In this document: in pieces, positions 1 to 5,578 of the stretch | Layout of the letters: each line of letters starts with the position of its first letter | Position numbering within the stretch: position 1 is the first letter of the stretch | Origin: Bacillota bacterium | GTDB lineage: Bacteria > Bacillota > Clostridia > Acetivibrionales > DSM-2933 | Direction: 5' to 3' | NCBI GenBank assembly: GCA_023441845.1 | Contig: JAEZNF010000403.1 | Coordinates: 1-11,298, forward strand | DNA: 11,298 nt | Made by a program: the position numbers and the translations under genes | Notes under the pieces: model-generated | Seen by the model: the letters and a program-made list of their open reading frames with translations, nothing else | What the model was told of the DNA's origin: nothing | Databases searched by the model: none

Positions 1-466
1 TATCCGGGTTGTAATATGATGTTATATTAGGATTAGCTCCGTTATTCAATAGGATTTCGGCAGTTTCGTAGTTCCCGCTGGACATGGCTACTGAGAGGGC
101 CGCCTTTAAACTGTCAGCATTTAAACCAGCCCCCTTATCTAACAAATTCTTTACAATAGCATTATTGCCTTTCATTGAGGCGATTCGGATAGGTGATTCA
201 GCAAGTCCGTTTAGGGCACGATAATCATCAGGTTTTACATAATTCAATAATAAGGCGGCAGTATCTGCGCGGCTATTATAGATGGCATAGTTTAAAGCCT
301 TAATAAGGGTGGCCTTATCTTTGTTATTGGCAAGAAGCTTCTGCACCCTCGCAGTATTTCCGGCGCGGGCTGAATCAAGAAAACCTGTAAAAAAGTTGGC
401 GTATAAAATTGATGAAATAATTATCAATATAAGAACTGCTGTTGTGAAAAGAAAAGATTTCTTCAT
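1..466 (-). CDS. Membrane-anchored ankyrin-repeat protein, C-terminus beyond the window
   Basis: An open minus-strand frame starts with ATG at 466 and stays open for 155 codons to the window edge, so the C-terminus is missing. An AGGGAG ribosome binding site (about 474-480) sits at good spacing. Residues 1-4 are MKKS, and residues 5-24 form one hydrophobic segment that is either an N-terminal anchor or an uncleaved signal; there is no lipobox cysteine. From about residue 30 there are four ankyrin-like units, with pieces such as LDSARAGNTARVQKLLANN (30-48), PIRIASMKGNNAIVKNLLDKG (around 92-112) and AETAEILLNNGANPN-like residues 131-147. Ankyrin repeats are protein-binding surfaces and give no enzymatic clue. 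The gene begins 45 bases after the ABC permease stop with no terminator between them, so it is probably the last or a late gene of the GntR-ABC operon. The repeat fold is clear; the role is unknown. Confidence 0.85.
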   Translation of the reverse strand, partial: MKKSFLFTTAVLILIIISSILYANFFTGFLDSARAGNTARVQKLLANNKDKATLIKALNYAIYNSRADTAALLLNYVKPDDYRALNGLAESPIRIASMKGNNAIVKNLLDKGAGLNADSLKAALSVAMSSGNYETAEILLNNGANPNITSYYNPD

Positions 467-511
467 AAAGTCATCTCCCTGAAAGATTTTTTGTTATATA
501 AAATAGGTGAA

Positions 512-1507
512 CTATGCAAACCTTTTGCTGTAAAGTTTAAATGCCTTTCCGGAAACAAAGTAAAACGGTATTGGCAAAATAACACAACACAGTATGACGA
601 TATCGGGTCTGAATGCGTATTTCTGGAATGTAAGGCTTAATAAAATAAGCGTAAAAAATCCTGCATAGTATGAAAGAATAGCCCTATAAAACTTTTCAAA
701 AGAGCTTAGCATAGTGATACATCCTATCTTTTCGAAGCGGATTTTTTTGTAAAACTGAAGTGAAATTAAATATAAAGCCAATGTAAGTATTAAAAAGCCA
801 ATAGATAATATTATAGCTTTACCAAAACCGATATCTATTTGAGGGTTTCCAGCTGATAAGAATAACGTTTGCATAAATGGCAGCTTTAAGAACTTTGATA
901 TAGAGCGTGGAGCGTTTACTTCCCGATAATGGATAATAAAAACTCCATAGAAAGAATAGAACAATGAAAACGGGAAGGCTGCAAAAAGAAAGGTCATAAT
1001 GCTTCCAATTATGGATGAACCGCTAAGAGACTGAATTACCATGACAAACCCGAACACACATAACGAAAATGATAGGAACAGGATAAACCATTTGGTAATG
1101 TCAAAAAAGAACAAACTCCAGCAGAAATTGGTTATGAGCAGTGCATTCATCAGTATGTATATGACAAAGAACGATACAAATATGGTGTATAATCCTACGC
1201 ACCATTTGCTTGTTATTATTTCATCCCTTTTAAAAGGCATTGATGCTGCAAGGGTATAATTTGTATGCTTCCTGTCGTAATAGAACAGACTTATCGCCAT
1301 TAGTATTATTGTAAAGGTAATAATGAAAGCTGGAATTAAAATCCCATTTATATCTTGAAATAGATTCAGCCTGGGAAAGAAAGATTTTTCGAAGAATATG
1401 AAATTATATATAATATACATAACGAACAATTCCATAATAAGCAAAGGAATGAACCATTTAGAGTATTTCCAGTCCCTGAAGAGCAGTGCCTTACATGGTA
1501 ATTTCAT
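512..1507 (-). CDS. ABC-2 type transporter membrane (permease) subunit
   Basis: A 331-residue polytopic protein with about eight hydrophobic segments, roughly at residues 18-38, 55-75, 105-125, 135-155, 165-190, 228-250, 280-300 and 303-322. It presumably forms the membrane channel for the ATPase encoded immediately upstream. The cytoplasmic loop after the second segment carries YYDRKHTNYTLAASMPFKR (about 76-94), followed by DEIITSKW. This matches the 'short-loop, LP.sR.eI..sKy' pattern usual in ABC-2 permeases of YtrC/YtrD or EcsB type. The frame is open back to 1549, but ATG 1507 is preferred: a perfect GGAGGTGAA (1523-1515) lies 7 bases upstream of it, and MKLPCKALLFRDW is a natural N-terminus. 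With this start the gene overlaps the ATPase end by 17 bases, suggesting translational coupling. The substrate is not predictable; peptides, antibiotics or lipid precursors are typical of the family. Confidence 0.85.
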   Translation of the reverse strand: MKLPCKALLFRDWKYSKWFIPLLIMELFVMYIIYNFIFFEKSFFPRLNLFQDINGILIPAFIITFTIILMAISLFYYDRKHTNYTLAASMPFKRDEIITSKWCVGLYTIFVSFFVIYILMNALLITNFCWSLFFFDITKWFILFLSFSLCVFGFVMVIQSLSGSSIIGSIMTFLFAAFPFSLFYSFYGVFIIHYREVNAPRSISKFLKLPFMQTLFLSAGNPQIDIGFGKAIILSIGFLILTLALYLISLQFYKKIRFEKIGCITMLSSFEKFYRAILSYYAGFFTLILLSLTFQKYAFRPDIVILCCVILPIPFYFVSGKAFKLYSKRFA

Positions 1508-2384
1508 GAGAATATTCACCTCCGAACGAATATATAAAGATTTCTTCAAGATTTAAGTTTATCTCTTCAATAAGGGAAGCGCCCGATGAAATGAGCTTTT
1601 CTTCAAGAGACTTTGAAAACTTATTTGTAACAATATATAAGACACTTCCTATGTTACTGACGTTTAAAAACTCCTCGCTCTTTAATATGTCCTTCGGTAT
1701 GCCGTTCTTAAAAACGACCTGGAACTTTCGCACTTTTTTCTTTATACTATCCAATGTATCAAAGAATTTGATTTCCCCCTTATCAATAACAGCAATGTTT
1801 TCGCAGATTTTTTCCAAATCCCCGAGGTTGTGGGAGGATATCAGAACAGTGGTTTTACGCTCTGCTGCATCGTCAAGTATAAGTTCGGTAAATGTCCTTT
1901 TAGCGACAGGGTCAAGTCCTGATGTCGGCTCATCGAGTATCAAAACTTCGGGAAGTATACTTAAGTTCAGTAATAGCGAAAGCTTGGCTTTTGTTCCTTT
2001 TGACAGTTCCCGAACCCTCTTTGACATAGGTATCTCGAAAATCTTATTGAGCTCTTTGAATTTGGCCTGGCTGAAATTTTTGTAAGCCAGTTTATAAAAC
2101 ATCAGCATTTCACTTATCCTGTAGGAAGCATAGTAATGGCATTGATCTGGTACATATCCAAGGTTTTCTTTTACTTCAGGATTTGAAAAGATATCAAGTC
2201 CTTTAAATGTAACCGATCCTTTATCGGGCTTCCAGATACCTGTGATTGTCTTAATCAAAGACGTCTTACCTGCTCCATTTGGGCCTATAAGTCCTAATAT
2301 GCTTCCTTTTTGAATGTTCAGGTTTATGGATTTTAGAATTTCAGTTTCTCCGATTCTTTTATTAACCCCTTTTACTTCAATCAA
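1491..2384 (-). CDS. ABC transporter ATP-binding protein (YtrB/EcsA-like)
   Basis: The nucleotide-binding subunit that hydrolyses ATP to drive the adjacent ABC-2 permease; cytoplasmic, membrane-associated. With a TTG start at 2384 it is 297 residues. Motifs, numbered from that start: Walker A GPNGAGKT at 34-41, Q-loop Gln 81, signature LSKGT at 127-131, Walker B LILDEP at 148-153 and the switch His 185. The signature departs from LSGGQ in the way usual for YtrB-type exporters. The last ~90 residues form the family's C-terminal accessory region. I chose the TTG because AGGAAGTGA (2400-2392) lies 10 bases upstream and overlaps the GntR stop, giving a 7-base gap. In-frame ATGs at 2414 and 2411 lack a ribosome site and would overlap the repressor gene. 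The gene sits between the repressor and permease in one operon. Confidence 0.93.
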   Translation of the reverse strand: MIEVKGVNKRIGETEILKSINLNIQKGSILGLIGPNGAGKTSLIKTITGIWKPDKGSVTFKGLDIFSNPEVKENLGYVPDQCHYYASYRISEMLMFYKLAYKNFSQAKFKELNKIFEIPMSKRVRELSKGTKAKLSLLLNLSILPEVLILDEPTSGLDPVAKRTFTELILDDAAERKTTVLISSHNLGDLEKICENIAVIDKGEIKFFDTLDSIKKKVRKFQVVFKNGIPKDILKSEEFLNVSNIGSVLYIVTNKFSKSLEEKLISSGASLIEEINLNLEEIFIYSFGGEYSHEITM

Positions 2385-2391
2385 AACTGAT

Positions 2392-2772
2392 TCACTTCCT
2401 TTCCATTTCATCATAAATCTGGTTTAGAATTTCGGTTATTGTGTTCTTATCGATACCCATATAGTGGGCAGTGAAAATTATGTCTTTTAATGACGTTTTT
2501 ATTTTCCGAAACCCTTCTTCATCTGCTTTGAAGGAGTAATCCAATGATACGAAGGTTCCCCGCCCTGCTACCGTATCAATCACTTTCTGGCGCTCAAGTT
2601 CGATATATGCTTTGCTTACGGTATTCGGGTTTGCCAGTATTATTTTTGACAACTCCCTTACAGATGGAATCTTTTGGCCGGGTACAAGAATACCCTTCAT
2701 AATGTTTTCTTTTATTCCGTCAATGATTTGCTCATAGATCGGCTTGCTGCTTCTGGAATCAATATTTATCAT
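2392..2772 (-). CDS. GntR-family transcriptional regulator, YtrA subfamily
   Basis: A short (126-residue) repressor. The N-terminal winged helix-turn-helix covers about residues 1-72, with the hallmark pieces PIYEQIIDGIKENI, PGQKIPSVRELSK, NPNTVSKAYIELE and GRGTFV. Only about 55 helical residues follow, so the large effector domain of FadR or HutC types is absent; this length is diagnostic of the YtrA subfamily, which usually controls its own ABC-transporter operon. That fits the gene order here. GTG 2781 and ATG 2778 are also in frame, but AAAGAG (2786-2781) is best spaced for ATG 2772, and MINIDSRSSKPIYEQI is the typical family N-terminus. The stop overlaps the ribosome site of the ATPase gene. 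Its probable operator is the palindrome at 2795-2823. Confidence 0.92.
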   Translation of the reverse strand: MINIDSRSSKPIYEQIIDGIKENIMKGILVPGQKIPSVRELSKIILANPNTVSKAYIELERQKVIDTVAGRGTFVSLDYSFKADEEGFRKIKTSLKDIIFTAHYMGIDKNTITEILNQIYDEMERK

Positions 2773-2794
2773 ACTCATCACTCTTTAAATGTAT

Positions 2795-2823
2795 TAAGTG
2801 TACTATGATATATAGTACACTTA
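2795..2823 (-). promoter_or_regulatory. Probable GntR/YtrA operator (12-bp perfect inverted repeat)
   Basis: TAAGTGTACTAT and ATAGTACACTTA form a perfect 12-bp inverted repeat around a 5-base GATAT spacer. It lies 22 bases upstream of the repressor start and covers the predicted transcription start just downstream of the -10 box. A repressor bound here would block initiation. That it is the binding site of the adjacent GntR protein is inferred from position, symmetry and the habit of YtrA regulators to control themselves. Confidence 0.75.
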
Positions 2824-2824
2824 T

Positions 2825-2853
2825 ATAATAACATGAATACCATTGATTGTAAA
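2825..2853 (-). promoter_or_regulatory. SigmaA-type promoter of the GntR-ABC-ankyrin operon
   Basis: On the minus strand, TTTACA (2853-2848) is followed after exactly 17 bases by TATTAT (2830-2825), each one mismatch from consensus. Initiation would fall near 2818, inside the palindromic operator. AT-rich sequence upstream (2860-2885) could help as an UP element. Confidence 0.7.
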
Positions 2854-2902
2854 TAATTCTAGATAAAAATTTTATAAAATAAAGAATAGAGGCTCGAAAA
2901 AT

Positions 2903-2948
2903 AAAAAAATCCTGGGAACTCGTTAAACCAAAGAGTCCCAGGATTTTT
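2903..2948 (-). terminator. Rho-independent terminator of the chemoreceptor gene
   Basis: Reading the minus strand, AAAAATCCTGGGACTC pairs with GAGTTCCCAGGATTTTT (one bulged base) around an 11-base loop, and a run of seven T follows the stem. It lies about 60 bases past the chemoreceptor stop. A-rich flanks on both sides mean it may also work in the other direction, insulating the GntR operon. Confidence 0.88.
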
Positions 2949-3009
2949 AATAGTATAATATAATTTGAAACACCCTATATGTCTGATTTGTCTTATAAAA
3001 ATGTACTGA

Positions 3010-5157
3010 TTAGATTTTAAAAATTGAAATTGATTTATTAAGTTCCTGTATCAATTCATTCAGAAGCTTTGATTGTCCGGCTACTTCTTCAACGCCGCTT
3101 ATCTGTTGCTCGGCAGTAGCAGTAACTTCCTCGACCGTAGCTGCTGTCTGTTCTGAAACAGAAGAAATATTGTTAATGGCTTCAAGGGTTTTTTGCCCTG
3201 AATTAAGTATATGACCAAAAGATGCTTCGAATTTACTCATGAATTTACCGATGTTATTCATTGATTCGAATATGGCTTTAAATGCCTGGTCTGTCTGATT
3301 AACTGCGTCCATCTGCTGTTTTATTATTGTATCATGAGTATTGTTTGCAGATACTACTGCCAATTCAGCTTTACTTTTAATATCCGTAATTACAGTGCTG
3401 ATTGTTGATAGGGCGTCCTTGGTCTGATCTGCAAGTTTTTTCACGTTTTCTGCCACTACTGCAAATCCTCTTCCGGCTTCACCGGCTCTTGCAGCTTCTA
3501 TAGCGGCATTTAAGGCTAACATGTTTGTCTGTTCAGAAATATTGCCGATAAACTTGATTATTTTTTGGACTTCTTTTATATCGTCATTCAATACATTTAT
3601 GCTGTTTAAAATTTCTTCCGTCGCTTGGCTTGTGTGTATGGATTTTTCATTGAGTGTTTTAACTGAAGTTAGTGCATTTTCGCTGAGTGATTTTGTATCG
3701 ACAACTATCTCGGAAACTTTTGCTAATTCACTTCCGACGTTATTTATATCACTGGACATGATGTTTACAAATTCCAGTGTCTTTAAGTTGTCTTCTGCCT
3801 GTTCTGCCGTACCCGTGGCAATTTGCTGCATGCTTTCGGCAACCTGTTCTACAGAAACACGTATTGAAGAAGACAAACCGCTGACTTTCTCGGAGCTCAT
3901 AAGTACATTCCGGGATGAATCGGTCACTTTAGATACAAGCATCCTTATATTTGCAACCATGTCATTAAAGTTACTGCCCAAAACGGAAATTTCATCATGG
4001 TATTTATCGGTAAGAGCTATATTAAGATTGCCGTCCTTGGCTTCCTTCATAAGAGTTTGCAGCTTTTCAAGAGGCTTGGATATGCTGCTTGAAATAAACA
4101 TTGATATCAAAATAGCAAGCAGGCATAGAACAAACCCGACTAAGAGCATTGTATTCCTGATATCCTTTGAATCTGCCTTAATATATTTAAGAGGTATTGT
4201 TCCTACAATATACCAGTCGGTACCGTCTATCTTTGAGAAGCAGGTTAAATAGTCATTGCCGTTAATTTTAGCTTCAAAGGTGCCTTTTGTGATAACCTTT
4301 TTATTTTCTTTCTTGTCAGAAGACTGTGATTTTTTAGCTTCTCTGGATAGTCCTTCGATAACACCCGCATTCGGATATTTTGAGCTGACCGGATATTTCG
4401 TCAGATTATTTGACGAAACAACTGCTCCCTGCGAATCCAGAATAAGTATGTCGGATGAACCGGCAATATCCACGCCCGATATAATATTGCCCAGAAAACT
4501 TTTTTCGAAAAATATTACCAATGTCATCAAGGGGGTAGATGTAGTTTCGTTATAAATCTGTAATAAGGACAAGACATAGGAATCTTTGCCGTCTCCTCTT
4601 TTTGCAGAGAGCCATAAGGGTTTTCCTTTGCCCTTTGAAGCCAACTCTTCCAACTCTTTTTCTTTATACGTTATATCGCTTACCGGATCATTAAAATTAG
4701 TCAGAACACTTTGTTCTTTGTTTATCAGTAAAAAACCAACGCAGCCATCAATTGTTGAATATGAAAACTTTCCTGAAAAAGTGTTATAAATCCCGAGATT
4801 TAGATCCTGTATATCTATGACACCTTGATCAAAGTCATTTATATACCCCATAACATCTTTGTTGTTTTGGCACTCTTTTATACTATTCTCAATGGAAGTC
4901 ATTGAGTTCCTTATACTTTGTGAGGATTGTGCAGCAATTTCACTGGAATAAGCCTCTATTTTTGTTTCAAGAGCGGTACTGGATTTGTTATAGCTTAAGA
5001 AACCGAGGATAAATAAGGGAACGCTCGATAAAAGAATAAAGAAAACAATAAGTCTTATCCGAATCTTTGCAAATCTGAATAAACTTGCAACAAAGTAGAA
5101 GGCCTTAGAAAACTTATGTGCAGCTGTAAAACCACTATTTCTTAAAAGTTTTTTCAT
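3010..5157 (-). CDS. Methyl-accepting chemotaxis protein with extracellular dCache-type sensor
   Basis: A 715-residue transmembrane chemoreceptor that would control CheA kinase through CheW. Layout: basic, partly hydrophobic cytoplasmic leader (1-33), TM1 (about 34-56), extracellular sensor of about 275 residues (57-332) with dCache features, including the C-terminal [25 protein letters not shown] stretch near 298-322, TM2 (about 336-357), HAMP (about 357-408, with [13 protein letters not shown]), then a long coiled coil. The kinase-control tip is at about 538-580 ([20 protein letters not shown] and [15 protein letters not shown]). A likely methylation stretch, [18 protein letters not shown], is at 668-685. 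The ATG at 5157 is supported by AAAGGTGG about 9 bases upstream, and no other Met occurs until residue 86. It is a stand-alone gene with its own terminator; the ligand is unknown. At residue 571 the near-invariant Glu of the tip is Asn. Confidence 0.95.
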   Translation of the reverse strand: MKKLLRNSGFTAAHKFSKAFYFVASLFRFAKIRIRLIVFFILLSSVPLFILGFLSYNKSSTALETKIEAYSSEIAAQSSQSIRNSMTSIENSIKECQNNKDVMGYINDFDQGVIDIQDLNLGIYNTFSGKFSYSTIDGCVGFLLINKEQSVLTNFNDPVSDITYKEKELEELASKGKGKPLWLSAKRGDGKDSYVLSLLQIYNETTSTPLMTLVIFFEKSFLGNIISGVDIAGSSDILILDSQGAVVSSNNLTKYPVSSKYPNAGVIEGLSREAKKSQSSDKKENKKVITKGTFEAKINGNDYLTCFSKIDGTDWYIVGTIPLKYIKADSKDIRNTMLLVGFVLCLLAILISMFISSSISKPLEKLQTLMKEAKDGNLNIALTDKYHDEISVLGSNFNDMVANIRMLVSKVTDSSRNVLMSSEKVSGLSSSIRVSVEQVAESMQQIATGTAEQAEDNLKTLEFVNIMSSDINNVGSELAKVSEIVVDTKSLSENALTSVKTLNEKSIHTSQATEEILNSINVLNDDIKEVQKIIKFIGNISEQTNMLALNAAIEAARAGEAGRGFAVVAENVKKLADQTKDALSTISTVITDIKSKAELAVVSANNTHDTIIKQQMDAVNQTDQAFKAIFESMNNIGKFMSKFEASFGHILNSGQKTLEAINNISSVSEQTAATVEEVTATAEQQISGVEEVAGQSKLLNELIQELNKSISIFKI

Positions 5158-5353
5158 GAAGGGTAGCCACCTTTCATAATTATTATAAAATTATAAAAAT
5201 TAAATACTTTTGGAAAATATACTTTGTTACAAGCAAAAGAAGTGATTATACGTTACTTATATTATCTCACTTTTGAATGTATTAGTCAATGAAGTAATTG
5301 GAAGTAGTCTGTTTGTGAGAACAGTTATTTGAAAAAATAATTTTCTTTAGTAA

Positions 5354-5383
5354 TGTAAACAGGCTCACAATGTTTTGTAAACA
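5354..5383. repeat. Pair of TGTAAACA direct repeats 22 bp apart
   Basis: TGTAAACA occurs at 5354-5361 and again at 5376-5383, a 22-bp period close to two helical turns, which would put both copies on one DNA face. GCTCACAATGTTT lies between them. They may be protein-binding half-sites for one of the two divergent genes, but this is only inferred, and in AT-rich DNA it could be chance. Confidence 0.4.
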
Positions 5384-5470
5384 TAATTGAAATTATTAGC
5401 GATAATTTATGAGATGATGCTTAATGGGATAGTTCGATAGGCATGATACAGGCTAAAAAGTATTATATTT

Positions 5471-5514
5471 ATCCCTAACTCCTGCAATTTGTGTTATTAT
5501 TACAGGAAAGGGAT
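5471..5514 (+). promoter_or_regulatory. Stem-loop in the leader of the WG-repeat gene
   Basis: ATCCC (5471-5475) and TCCTG (5480-5484) pair with CAGGA (5503-5507) and GGGAT (5510-5514), giving two five-base-pair helices split by a small internal loop (TAAC opposite AA), with an 18-base apical loop. It ends 64 bases before the start codon. Only four T follow, so it is not a convincing terminator. It could be an RNA leader element or an operator. Confidence 0.4.
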
Positions 5515-5578
5515 TTTAAAAATGCAGTACATATTCTGCGTTGAATTAAAATAAGTTAATAAAAGGCGGGAGAAAATT

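Larger units (their letters stand above)
5158..5578. other. 421-base divergent intergenic region, no gene seen
   Basis: This AT-rich stretch separates the divergently read chemoreceptor and 893-residue secreted protein genes, so it must hold both promoters. I could not place either with confidence: candidate -10 boxes (TATAAT-like near 5250 on the minus strand, TATTAT near 5461 on the plus strand) lack good -35 partners, and I see no clear SigD (flagellar) consensus. It contains paired TGTAAACA repeats (5354-5383), a small CTGTT/AACAG hairpin (5309-5324) and a stem-loop at 5471-5514, listed separately. I looked for a cyclic-di-GMP riboswitch before the chemoreceptor and did not find its conserved core. 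Confidence 0.6.

Noticed and set aside
1591..2085. 164-codon plus-strand open frame opposite the ABC ATPase
   Set aside because: Antisense to conserved Walker B and H-loop sequence, without a ribosome site; a mirror of the real gene's codon pattern.
2869..2880. ATTTTATAAAAT palindrome upstream of the GntR promoter
   Set aside because: Pure A/T symmetry of this length is common in such AT-rich DNA and lies upstream of the -35 box; at most an UP-like element.
3521..4252. 243-codon plus-strand open frame opposite the chemoreceptor
   Set aside because: It lies wholly antisense to a well-supported chemoreceptor coding region, has no ribosome site and its Ser/Phe-rich translation resembles no family. 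The smaller frames at 4256-4555 and 4586-4789 are the same kind of shadow.
5155..5178. Seven-codon leader ORF (MKGGYPS) whose stop overlaps the chemoreceptor ATG
   Set aside because: It has no ribosome site of its own, and its codons are the chemoreceptor's own AAAGGTGG ribosome site. Most likely coincidence.
5158..5578. Cyclic-di-GMP riboswitch upstream of the chemoreceptor
   Set aside because: Such riboswitches often precede clostridial chemoreceptor genes, but the conserved GCACAGGGCAAACC-like core and paired helices are absent on the minus strand here.
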